NCBI GenBank assembly: GCA_963807425.1
Contig: CAWEBZ010000003.1
Location: 62,001-126,000, forward strand
Reading direction: 5' to 3'
DNA length: 64,000 nucleotides
Source of the DNA: VRUE01 sp963807425
Lineage (GTDB): Bacteria; Actinomycetota; Thermoleophilia; Solirubrobacterales; 70-9
In this document: positions 16,414 through 24,485 of the stretch, in pieces
Position numbering within the stretch: position 1 is the stretch's first letter
Layout of the letters: each line of letters begins with the position of its first letter
Notes under the pieces: generated by a model
The model's input: the letters and a program-made list of their open reading frames with translations, nothing else
The model's database searches: none
Told to the model about the DNA's origin: nothing
Program-made: the position numbers and the translations under genes

Positions 16414-17364
16414 CTAGCGCCCCATATCCAGATCCTCGAAGCGGCATTCGCGGGGGTCCTTGTCGTCCCGGAAGCGACGGAAGCGGGCGCCGTGCCTTAT
16501 TCGACCGGCTGCTGCGTGGTCGTAGCCCACTTCGATCACTAGCTCGGGACGTAGCGCGATCCACTCTAGGTCGCGGCCGCCGGTCCAGCGGCTTGGCTCG
16601 GCGGTGCCGCTCTCGCCTGTCTCCAGTGGCTCGAGCAGGGTCCGCAGGCTTCGTTTCGTCTCATGGCTGAAGCCGGAGATGTGGCCGACCGAGCGGAGCT
16701 CGGCGCCGTCGTAGAGGCCGAGGATGAGTGAGCCCACGGTGCCCTCCTCCTTACCGGGGCGCCAACCCATGACGACGCAGTCGATCTCCCGCTCGCGCTT
16801 CACCTTTGCCATGCCTTTGCGTTTGCCGGGTAGATAGAGAGCGTCGAGCTGCTTGGCCATCGTGCCCTCGGTGGTCTGCAGCCAGGTCTCGGCTTGCGCG
16901 GGGTCGGGGGTCAACGTGCTCAGTTGGACTCCGATCTGCTGCGACAGCTCCTCCAGCCTCTCCCTCCGCTGTCCGAAGGGCGTCTCGAGCAGCGAGGCGT
17001 CGCCCTCGGCAAGCAGGTCGAAGACGACATAGTCGGCGGGGATCTCCTCTGCCAGCAGCGAGATCCGTGACTCGGCCGGGTGGATGCGGCTCTGCAGGGC
17101 GTCGAATTCGAGGTTGCCGTCGGGGTCGCGGATCACCAGCTCGCCGTCGAGCACGTAGCGTCCGGGTGCGAAGCTCAGCTCGGGGAAGTAGCGGGCCAGT
17201 TCTTTGCCGCCGCGCGACTGGATGTAGGTTTCGCCGCCGTCGACGAAGACGATCGCCCGGAAGCCATCGAGCTTCTGCTCGTAGGCCCACTCCTCACCCA
17301 GGGGCAGCTCTTTGCGGGTCAGCGCCAGCTGCGGTTTGATCGGTGGAGAGAGTGGAAGGTTCAC
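16414..17364 (-). CDS. ATP-dependent DNA ligase (LigC/LigD ligase-domain type)
   Basis: A 316-residue ligase. The adenylation motif I is EQKLDG, with the nucleophile at Lys31. Motif III is LDGELVI, motif IV lies near EEIPADYVVFDLL, and motif V is in KVKREREIDCVVMG. A C-terminal OB-fold covers about 215-316. No polymerase or nuclease domain is attached and no Ku gene is in view. Known relatives seal breaks in end joining or base-excision repair. It starts with GTG overlapping the stop of the ABC ATPase gene (GTGA), so it is the last gene of a peptide-transport operon, which is an unusual setting. Confidence 0.88.
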   Translation of the reverse strand: MNLPLSPPIKPQLALTRKELPLGEEWAYEQKLDGFRAIVFVDGGETYIQSRGGKELARYFPELSFAPGRYVLDGELVIRDPDGNLEFDALQSRIHPAESRISLLAEEIPADYVVFDLLAEGDASLLETPFGQRRERLEELSQQIGVQLSTLTPDPAQAETWLQTTEGTMAKQLDALYLPGKRKGMAKVKREREIDCVVMGWRPGKEEGTVGSLILGLYDGAELRSVGHISGFSHETKRSLRTLLEPLETGESGTAEPSRWTGGRDLEWIALRPELVIEVGYDHAAAGRIRHGARFRRFRDDKDPRECRFEDLDMGR

Positions 17365-19016
17365 CCTGACCCGACAGTTTGCCGACGTGCCCGCGCCTCG
17401 CGCGGATCGGGTATCGGCACTGCGGCCAAGAGCTTCTTCGTGAAGGGATCGCTGGGACGCTCGCAGACCCGGTCGGCGGGTCCCTCCTCGACGATCCGCC
17501 CCTCGTTCATCACCGCGATCCGGTCCGAGACATGGCGGACGACGCCGATGTCGTGGGCGACGAAGAGGTAGGTGAGGCCGAAGTCCTCCTGCAGCTCCGC
17601 GAGCAGGTCGAGGATCTGCGCCCGGATCGAGACGTCGAGCGCCGAGACCGGCTCGTCGGCGACGATCAGCTTGGGGCGCAGGGCCAGGGCCCGGGCGATC
17701 CCGATCCGCTGCCGCTGTCCGCCGGAGAACTCATGCGGGAAGCGGTTGAAGTGCTCCGGCCGCAGGCCGACCCGGTCGAGCAGCTCGAGCACGGTGCTGC
17801 GCAGCTCGGCGCCGCTCGCGAGCCCCTGCAGCTTGAGCGGATCGCCGACGATCTGGCCGACGCGCTTGCGCGGGTTGAGCGAGGCGTAGGGGTCCTGGAA
17901 GACCATCTGCATCTGGCGCCGCAGCGGCCGCATCTCGCGTCGCGAGAGGCCGGCGATCTCACGCCCCTCGAAGCGGACCGAGCCCGAGCTCGGCTCGATC
18001 AGCTGCAGAGCGGCGCGACAGAGCGTCGACTTGCCGCAGCCCGACTCGCCCACCAGGCCCAGCGTTTCGCCCTGCCGCAGGCTGAGGCTGACGCCGTCGA
18101 CGGCACGCACCCGGTCGACCTCGCGACGCAGAAGGCCACGCCTGACCGGGTAGTGCTTGACCAGGTCGGCGATCTCGAGCAGTGGCTCGCTCTCACGCGG
18201 GGGGCGCAGCGGCGCGGCGTTGTCGATGCGGACGACGGCGCCGAGCAGGCTGCGGGTATAGGGGTCCTTGGGCGAGTAGAAGACGTCGTCGAGCGAGCCG
18301 CGCTCGACGATCTTCCCCTCGTGCATCACCAGCACCCGGTCGGCGACCTCGGCGACGACGCCGAGATCGTGCGTGATCAGGATCGTCGCCAGTTCCCGTT
18401 CGTGGTTGAGCCGCGCGAGCAGGGCGAGGATCTGCGCTTGCACGGTGACGTCGAGCGCCGTGGTCGGCTCGTCGGCGATCAGCACCTCGGGGTCGAGGGC
18501 GAGCGCCATCGCGATCATCGCCCGCTGGCGCATGCCGCCGGAGAACTGGTGCGGGTAGTCGTCGACCCGGCTTGCGGCCTCGGGGATGCCGACCGAGTCG
18601 AGCAGCTCGATCGCGTGCTCGCGCGCCTGCGCCCCGCTCGTCTCGGAGCGGTGAGCGCGGATCGCCTCGACGATCTGGGCACCGACCCGGTAGACCGGGT
18701 TGAAGGAGGTCATCGGATCCTGGAAGACCATCCCGATCCGCCCGCCGCGGACCTTGTGCAGCTCGCTCTGCGGCGCATCGACCAGCTCGGTCTCGCCCAG
18801 CATCACCGAACCCTCGATCGTCGTGTTGGGCGAACGAGTGAGGCCGAGGATCGTCTGCGCGGTGACGCTCTTGCCCGAGCCCGACTCGCCGACGATCGCC
18901 AGCACCTCTCCGGGGGCGAGGTCGAAGGAGACGCCGTCGACCGCCTCCACCCGGCCGCCTTCGGTGGCGAAGCCGACGCGAAGATCGCGAACCGATATCA
19001 GCGGCGTCCCACTCAT
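17361..19016 (-). CDS. Fused double ATPase of an oligopeptide ABC importer (DppD-DppF type)
   Basis: A 551-residue protein with two complete ABC domains. The first (about 5-260) has Walker A GESGSGKS, signature SGGMRQR and Walker B VLIADEPTTALD. The second (about 280-540) has GESGCGKS, SGGQRQR and LIVADEPVSALD. Both end in oligopeptide-type C-terminal segments (YSPKDPYTRSLLGAV; ERPSDPFTKKLLAAV). It hydrolyses ATP on the cytosolic face to drive the adjacent permeases. The Met start overlaps the upstream permease stop. Confidence 0.93.
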   Translation of the reverse strand: MSGTPLISVRDLRVGFATEGGRVEAVDGVSFDLAPGEVLAIVGESGSGKSVTAQTILGLTRSPNTTIEGSVMLGETELVDAPQSELHKVRGGRIGMVFQDPMTSFNPVYRVGAQIVEAIRAHRSETSGAQAREHAIELLDSVGIPEAASRVDDYPHQFSGGMRQRAMIAMALALDPEVLIADEPTTALDVTVQAQILALLARLNHERELATILITHDLGVVAEVADRVLVMHEGKIVERGSLDDVFYSPKDPYTRSLLGAVVRIDNAAPLRPPRESEPLLEIADLVKHYPVRRGLLRREVDRVRAVDGVSLSLRQGETLGLVGESGCGKSTLCRAALQLIEPSSGSVRFEGREIAGLSRREMRPLRRQMQMVFQDPYASLNPRKRVGQIVGDPLKLQGLASGAELRSTVLELLDRVGLRPEHFNRFPHEFSGGQRQRIGIARALALRPKLIVADEPVSALDVSIRAQILDLLAELQEDFGLTYLFVAHDIGVVRHVSDRIAVMNEGRIVEEGPADRVCERPSDPFTKKLLAAVPIPDPREARARRQTVGSG

Positions 19017-19972
19017 TCGGCCGAGGTACCCAGCTTGACGCGCGGATCGAGGTAGGCGTAGGCGATGTCGGCCAGGGCGTTGAAGAGGACGACGAAGAAG
19101 GCGCCGAAGAGGGTGATCGCCATGACCGGCGGCAGGTCGAGGTTTTCGATCGATTCGTAGAGGTACCCGCCGACGCCGTTGAGGTTGAAGATCGCTTCGG
19201 TGAGGATCGCGCCGCCGCCGATCAGGGCGCCGAAATCGAGGCTGAAGATGGTGACGATCGGGATCAGCGAGTTGCGCAGCACGTGGCGGGTCATCACCTG
19301 TCGCTCTCCGAGGCCCTTGGCGCGAGCGGTGCGCACGTAGTCCTCATCCATGACGTCGAGCATGTTGGAGCGCAGCACGCGGCTGTAGAGGCCGATCAGG
19401 GTCACCGCCACCGTGAACCAGGGCAGGATCAGGTGGTAGGCCCAGTCGAGCGGGTCTTCGGTCAGCTCTACGTAGCCCTGGGCCGGGAAGAGGCCGGTCT
19501 CGTAGGCGAGGTAGTTGAGCAGGATCGCGGCGAGCCAGAAGATCGGGATCGAGATGCCGGCGACGGCGAGGATGGTGAGCATCTTGTCGAGCAACCCGCC
19601 GGAGCGGACCGCGGAGAGATAGCCGAGCAGGACGCCAAAGAACATCCAGATCAGCGCGGCGCCGATGCAGAGCGAGAAGGTCGCCGGGATGCCTTCGAGG
19701 ATGCGGTCGGCGACGTTTTCCTGACCCTGGTAGGAGATCACGTCGCCGCTGAAGATCTTCCCCATCATCGTCAGGTACTGCTGCGGCAGGGGGTCGTCGA
19801 AGCCCCATTCCTCGGTGATGTTGGCGACCAACTGCGGGTTGGCGTTCTTGCCGGCCATGCGCTGCGCCGGGTCGGAGGCCGGGATCACATTGAAGATCAG
19901 GAAGATCAGCACCGAGACGGCGAACAGCACCGCCACCATGCCGGCCAGCCGCCTGAGGACGAAGGCACCCAT
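19013..19972 (-). CDS. ABC permease, DppB/OppB type
   Basis: A 319-residue integral membrane protein with about six helices. The N-terminal LAGMVAVLFAVSVLIFLIF and the C-terminal EAA-like loop (TARAKGLGERQVMTRHVLRN) identify a binding-protein-dependent permease of the peptide/nickel family. It pairs with the next permease to form the pore. It overlaps the ATPase gene by four bases and touches the other permease gene by one base. Confidence 0.92.
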   Translation of the reverse strand: MGAFVLRRLAGMVAVLFAVSVLIFLIFNVIPASDPAQRMAGKNANPQLVANITEEWGFDDPLPQQYLTMMGKIFSGDVISYQGQENVADRILEGIPATFSLCIGAALIWMFFGVLLGYLSAVRSGGLLDKMLTILAVAGISIPIFWLAAILLNYLAYETGLFPAQGYVELTEDPLDWAYHLILPWFTVAVTLIGLYSRVLRSNMLDVMDEDYVRTARAKGLGERQVMTRHVLRNSLIPIVTIFSLDFGALIGGGAILTEAIFNLNGVGGYLYESIENLDLPPVMAITLFGAFFVVLFNALADIAYAYLDPRVKLGTSAE

Positions 19973-21015
19973 CAGATCGCGGTTCCCTCCCGCTCGGCCA
20001 CACCCGCGTGGGCCTCGAGGCGCACCTTGGAGTGCGGATCGAGCGCATCGCGCAGGCCGTCGCCGAAGACGTTGATCGCGAGCACCGAGAGGAAGATCAT
20101 CGAGCCGGGGATGATCGTCAGCAGCGGCGCACTGGTGAGCAGCGTGAAGCCGTCGCCGACCATCGCGCCCCAGGAGGTGTTGGGTTCCTGCACGCCGACC
20201 CCGAGGAAGGAGAGGCCGGCCTCGAGCAGCATCGCGTTGGCGACGGCGAGGGTGAAGAAGACGATGATCGTCGAAGAGAGGTTTGGCAGCAGCTCGCCGA
20301 ACATCACCCGCAGCGGGCTGGCGCCCTGTGAGACCGAGGCCTCGACGAACTCCTTCTCGCGCAGCGAGAGCACGGCCCCGCGCAGCGGTCGCGTCATGTA
20401 CGGGACGTAGACACCGCTGATGATCAGGATCGTGATCCAGAGCGAGCCGCTGGGGATCTCGAGCGGGCCGATCTTCAACCCGCCGATCGCCAATGCGATG
20501 CCGAGCGCGATTCCCAGCAGGTACACCGGGAAGGCCCAGATCACATCCATCGTCCGCGAGATGACGGTGTCGACCCAGCCGCGGTAGTAGCCGGCGAGCA
20601 GGGCCAGGATCGTCGACAGCACGGTGGTGAGCAGCGCCGCGGAGAAGCCGATCAGCAGCGAGGCACGCCCGCCGTACATCAAGCGCACCATCTCGTCGCG
20701 GCCGAGGCGGCCATCGGCCCCGAGGAAGAACTTGCCGCTGGCACCGAGCCAGACGGGGCCGATCGGCTGCCCTTCGACGTTGACCACTTCACGCCGCTCG
20801 CCGTCGACCTCGATCTTCTCCAGGGTGTGGGTCTCGTTGGGCCCCGTGTCGGCCACGTGCTTCGCCCACAGCGGCGCCGCCAGGACGAAGAGGACGATCA
20901 GGACGAGGAGGGCGCCGAAGGCGAGCGCCACCCTGTTGCGCCGCAGACGCCGGAGGGCCAGATGCCACGGGCTGCCGCCCGCGGATCCGGCCTCGGCGTT
21001 GGGCTCGGAAGCCAC
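19972..21015 (-). CDS. ABC permease, DppC/OppC type
   Basis: A 347-residue permease. One N-terminal helix (about 29-50, VALAFGALLVLIVLFVLAAP) precedes an extracytoplasmic insert (about 55-115, including IGPVWLGASGKFFLGAD), then five helices with the EAA loop (EFVEASVSQGASPLRVMFGE). DppC proteins often have such an N-terminal insert. It lies 28 bases downstream of the binding-protein gene. Confidence 0.92.
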   Translation of the reverse strand: MASEPNAEAGSAGGSPWHLALRRLRRNRVALAFGALLVLIVLFVLAAPLWAKHVADTGPNETHTLEKIEVDGERREVVNVEGQPIGPVWLGASGKFFLGADGRLGRDEMVRLMYGGRASLLIGFSAALLTTVLSTILALLAGYYRGWVDTVISRTMDVIWAFPVYLLGIALGIALAIGGLKIGPLEIPSGSLWITILIISGVYVPYMTRPLRGAVLSLREKEFVEASVSQGASPLRVMFGELLPNLSSTIIVFFTLAVANAMLLEAGLSFLGVGVQEPNTSWGAMVGDGFTLLTSAPLLTIIPGSMIFLSVLAINVFGDGLRDALDPHSKVRLEAHAGVAEREGTAI

Positions 21016-21043
21016 CTTCCTAGTGTGAAGCAGCGCCGGGCGG

Positions 21044-22675
21044 CTACTTGAGCTCGAAGCTGGCCAGGTCGTGCCCGAAGGTGGGGTTGAAGATCACCTT
21101 GTCGAGATCGATTGAGTCGTCGACGAAGGTCGAGACCGTGTTGGTGCCGTAGGGCGCCCACGGCGCCAGCTCCATGTAGGCCTTGTCGAGCTCCGCGTAT
21201 TCGGCTTCCTGCTCGGACCCGAGCTGTTCTTCGCTGAGCCTGGAGATTTTCGCGTTCAGGTCCGGCTCGTCGATCCGGGCGAAGTTGATGTTGTTCGTCG
21301 GCGCGATGCTTTCGCCCGACAGCATCGGCTGGAAGAAGTCGTTTGGGTTCGGGTAGTCCTCGTACCAGTTGGCCCAGCCGGTGTCGAGATCCGGCGTTGA
21401 GACGTTGCCGATCACCGCGAAGTAGACGTCGGCGTTGAGCGTTTTCAGCGTTGCATCGAAGCCGAGTTCCTTGAGCACCGAGTGGTAGTAGGCGCCCGCT
21501 TCGTCGTTGGGGCTTTCGTTGTCGGTCCAGACCGTGATCTCACGGTCGGAGGGGTTGGCTTCAGCGAGCAGTTCTTTCGCTTTGGCCATGTCATGCGGGT
21601 AGAGGTTGAACGCCTCGTGACCAGGCATTCCGTCAGGCAGGATCTGGTGTGCGGCCGCAAGCGAACCGGCGTAGATCCGTTCCAGGGCGGCGCTGTCGAT
21701 CGCGTAGTTGACCGCCTGGCGCACCTTGACGTCGTCGAACGGCGGTTGCGTCGTGTTCATCCAGAAGTAGTAGATGTTGATCGGGTGCTCGACCCGGAAC
21801 TGGCTGCCCTCGTATTTGCTCTTGACGTCGGCGTAGCGATCGGCCGGCACCAGGGTCTGCATCCAGTCCGTCTTGTTCTGTTCGATTTCGTTGACCTGAG
21901 TCGAGTCGTTGCGGACCACGGTGATATCGATCTTGTCGAAGTTCCCTGGCTCGAGATCGGGCATCAGCTCACCGTTGTTATTCGCCCACTGGGGGTTGCG
22001 CTCGTAGCTCCAGCCGCGGCCCGGCTCCGATTTGACGATCTCGTAGGGGCCGGTGCCAGGAGGCGGTTCGGAGGAGAGGTTCTTGGCCGGTGTCCCTGGC
22101 GGTAGCGGCGCTGTGAACAGCATTCCCAGCTCGTTGGTGAAGGTGCCGCGCGGTTTGACCAGGTTGATCACGATCTCGCCGGTTTTGTCGTTGGTCTTGA
22201 TCCCGGGGATGCCGCCGGTCTTCGTTTCGGCGAATTTTTCGGCGCCGACGATGTCGGTGAAGAAGGGCGAGCCGGGAGAGTTGATCTTGAAAGTACGTTC
22301 GACCGCGTTGGTGAAGTCGGAGGCCTTGACGGGGGTGCCGTCGGAGTATTTGAGGCCTTTGCGCAGGTTCAGCGTGTAGGTCTTTTCGTCGTCGCTGATT
22401 TTCGGCAGGCTCTCGGCCAGGCCAGGGACGACCTTGCTGCCCTCGACGCCGTTGGCGTGGGCGTAGGTCAGCAGCGGGATGTAGGTGTTGTACATCGCCG
22501 TCCAGCCTTCCTGGGTATAGGAGAGCGCCGGGTCGAGGTAGTCCGGGAAGGAGGCATAGCTGCCCGTCAGCGTGCCGCCCTCCTTGCCGCTGCTGGAATC
22601 GCCGCAGGCGATCAAGCCAAGCGTTGCCCCCGTCGCAAGTCCCATGGTCAGCAGAACGAGTCCAAGCTTTCTCAA
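21044..22675 (-). CDS. Solute-binding lipoprotein, peptide family 5 (DppA/OppA type)
   Basis: A 543-residue extracytoplasmic receptor. The lipoprotein signal ends in the lipobox LIAC (Cys about 24), so it should be tethered to the outer face of the membrane. The SBP_bac_5 fold is visible in GTLTGSYASFPDYLDPALSY, YTLNLRKGLKYSDGTPVKASD, PPGTGPYEIVKSEPGRGW and VRQAVNYAID. It probably binds peptides or another amine-containing solute; the ligand cannot be told from sequence. The ATG overlaps the MFS stop by four bases. Confidence 0.92.
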   Translation of the reverse strand: MRKLGLVLLTMGLATGATLGLIACGDSSSGKEGGTLTGSYASFPDYLDPALSYTQEGWTAMYNTYIPLLTYAHANGVEGSKVVPGLAESLPKISDDEKTYTLNLRKGLKYSDGTPVKASDFTNAVERTFKINSPGSPFFTDIVGAEKFAETKTGGIPGIKTNDKTGEIVINLVKPRGTFTNELGMLFTAPLPPGTPAKNLSSEPPPGTGPYEIVKSEPGRGWSYERNPQWANNNGELMPDLEPGNFDKIDITVVRNDSTQVNEIEQNKTDWMQTLVPADRYADVKSKYEGSQFRVEHPINIYYFWMNTTQPPFDDVKVRQAVNYAIDSAALERIYAGSLAAAHQILPDGMPGHEAFNLYPHDMAKAKELLAEANPSDREITVWTDNESPNDEAGAYYHSVLKELGFDATLKTLNADVYFAVIGNVSTPDLDTGWANWYEDYPNPNDFFQPMLSGESIAPTNNINFARIDEPDLNAKISRLSEEQLGSEQEAEYAELDKAYMELAPWAPYGTNTVSTFVDDSIDLDKVIFNPTFGHDLASFELK

Positions 22676-23988
22676 CGCGCTACCTCCGAGTTAGACCGGC
22701 CAGGTGGAAGGCGACTCCCCGCTGGAATCAACTCCACCATAATCTCGGGATCGGCGTCAACCCCATCTGGACGTTCTTTTTGCCTGCTCTCAGGCCATTT
22801 GGTGCCAAGGATCGGGGCCGCCACAACGGCAATCGCCAGCACCCCTATGCCAGCCACTAGGAAGGTCGCACGGGGATCGGCGCCGCTGGCGATCAGGCCG
22901 CCGACGAGGTAGCCGACGCCGGGCATCGCGGCGCCGATCGACTCGAGCACGCTCATCACCCGCGCCTGCATGCCCTGGGGGGTGAGCTCCTGCACGGCGC
23001 TGATCGTGCTCACCCACTGCACGCCGTTGCCTGCCCCACCGAGGACCGATGCGAGACAGGCGGCGACTAGCGTCGGCGCGGCGGCCAGGCCGAGATAGCC
23101 GCAGCCAACCAGCAGCGTGCTGAAGAAGAGCAGGTAGGGGAGGGGCGCCCTGCGGGCGACGGCGAAGACGACGCTGCCCAGCACCATGCCGGCGCCCCAG
23201 CTCGCCAGCAGCAGCCCGTAGCCGGAATCGCCGGCGTCGAGGGTCTCCTTCGAGTAGATCACCTCGATCGGGATCACCGCAGCGAAGAAGACGAAGGCGA
23301 CGCCCTGCGCGATCAAGAGTCGGCGCAGCGTCGCTTTCTCGCGGATATAAGCGATCCCGGCTCGCACTCGGTCGCGCACCAGGCCGGGATCCGGCTCGGC
23401 ATGGGGCAGGGGCCCCGCGGTGAGCAGGATCCAGCCGATCAGGTAGAAGGAGAAGGCGTCGAGCAGCAGCGCCGACTGGACGCCGAAGCCGGCGACGATG
23501 AGCCCGGCGATCCCTGGGCCCAGCGCGGCGCCGCCGGTGAAGGCGACGTTGAGGACGGCGTTGCCGGCTCGCAGCTCTCCGGTCGGCTCCAGCAGCGCCG
23601 CGACCACCGCCCGGGTCAGGGCGCGGCCGGTCAGCGCCAAAGCGCCGTCGATGGCGGCGAGGACGACCACCGCCGCCAGGGAGAAGTGATCTGAAAGCAG
23701 CGCCAAGGCGCCGAACGCCGCCGCCTCGCCGCAATAGATGACGGGCAGGGCGAAGCGGGGCGGCGGCTGCTCGACCCGGGCGACCAGGATCGGCGCGAAC
23801 AGCGCCGGCAGGAAGCGCGTGCCTATGAAGAGCGCGGCGGTCGCAAGGGCGCTGCCCGTGCGGTCGTAGACCAGCACCGAGAGGGCGACGATTCCCATCC
23901 AGTCGCCCAGCTCGTTGATCGCGTAGGTCGCCGCCAGACGCCTGAAGAGGGGCCGTCGCAGCGGGTCGGTCAGGCGTGATTTACGCAT
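22672..23988 (-). CDS. MFS transporter
   Basis: A 438-residue protein with about twelve membrane helices, beginning RRLAATYAINELGDWMGIVALSVLVYD, which is typical of the MFS_3 / enterobactin-exporter-like group. A short cytosolic loop (REKATLRRLL) separates the halves. It is the first gene of the minus-strand operon and is coupled to the binding lipoprotein, so import by the ABC system and export or uptake by the MFS protein are probably co-regulated. The substrate is unknown. Two identical 12-mers lie just upstream. Confidence 0.88.
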   Translation of the reverse strand: MRKSRLTDPLRRPLFRRLAATYAINELGDWMGIVALSVLVYDRTGSALATAALFIGTRFLPALFAPILVARVEQPPPRFALPVIYCGEAAAFGALALLSDHFSLAAVVVLAAIDGALALTGRALTRAVVAALLEPTGELRAGNAVLNVAFTGGAALGPGIAGLIVAGFGVQSALLLDAFSFYLIGWILLTAGPLPHAEPDPGLVRDRVRAGIAYIREKATLRRLLIAQGVAFVFFAAVIPIEVIYSKETLDAGDSGYGLLLASWGAGMVLGSVVFAVARRAPLPYLLFFSTLLVGCGYLGLAAAPTLVAACLASVLGGAGNGVQWVSTISAVQELTPQGMQARVMSVLESIGAAMPGVGYLVGGLIASGADPRATFLVAGIGVLAIAVVAAPILGTKWPESRQKERPDGVDADPEIMVELIPAGSRLPPGRSNSEVAR

Positions 23989-24014
23989 CTCTAGGCACGC
24001 GTACTACTGCATTT

Positions 24015-24046
24015 ATGCACAAGTTTTCCTGCAGATGCACAAGTTT
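24015..24046. promoter_or_regulatory. Direct repeats upstream of the MFS-ABC-ligase operon
   Basis: ATGCACAAGTTT occurs at 24015-24026 and again at 24035-24046, exactly 20 bp apart, 27-58 bases upstream of the MFS start. Two helical turns of spacing suggests a dimeric or tandem regulator site, or duplicated promoter elements reading leftward (AAACTTGTGCAT on the minus strand). Confidence 0.5.
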
Positions 24047-24173
24047 CCGCCATGTTGTGCTACAAAGTTGACAGGCAATTCACGAGTTTCAGATCGCAAT
24101 GCGCATCTGAGGGCTTTCTCAGTCAATCGAAGGGATAGGGCAAATGGGCTTTCGTCACGGCTAGGTCTAAATA

Positions 24174-24199
24174 GCGAACACCGCTCTTACGGCGTTCGC
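24174..24199 (+). other. Stem-loop in the leader of the HD-GYP gene
   Basis: GCGAACACCG pairs with CGGCGTTCGC (one mismatch, six-base loop). With a smaller CTGAG/CTCAG hairpin near 24106-24121 and the hairpin at 24228, it gives this ~500-base gap a structured, leader-like look. No known riboswitch consensus was matched. Confidence 0.4.
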
Positions 24200-24227
24200 G
24201 AATCATCTTGAAGTTGAGTCTTCGGCA

Positions 24228-24257
24228 GGGGCGCCCACTGGGCGCTCCTAGTCTTTT
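24228..24257 (+). terminator. Intrinsic-terminator-like hairpin
   Basis: GGGGCGCCC and GGGCGCTCC form a nine-pair stem (one G-U) with a three-base loop, followed by TAGTCTTTTC. Because it lies 230 bases upstream of the HD-GYP start, it could be an attenuator for that gene. Confidence 0.5.
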
Positions 24258-24485
24258 CGGGGTTCCCGAGCCAGCTACCTGCTCGCGTTTGTCCTGCTCA
24301 GCGGCTTTTGCAAGGCCCCAGTCATCCGGCTAGGCGTCTTGTAAGCAGTAGTGATGATGGGTAGCTTCAATTGGGCTTAGTGGCGCTCGGTGCAAGTGCC
24401 TTACCGCGTCGCAGGGAATGGGCACTCGTCCATGAATCTGTAGAGCACGGTCAGGCACCGCGCCGTGCGCCTGACCCAACGGCCC

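Noticed and set aside
17379..19055. A 558-codon plus-strand frame opposite the double ATPase gene.
   Set aside because: It mirrors a clearly identified ABC protein; the composition (Asp/Arg/Leu runs) is typical of antisense frames in high-GC DNA.
24120..24260. A c-di-GMP (GEMM) riboswitch before the HD-GYP gene.
   Set aside because: A GGGCAAA is present at about 24138, but the GACGCAAAGC segment and tetraloop receptor do not follow; only generic hairpins remain.
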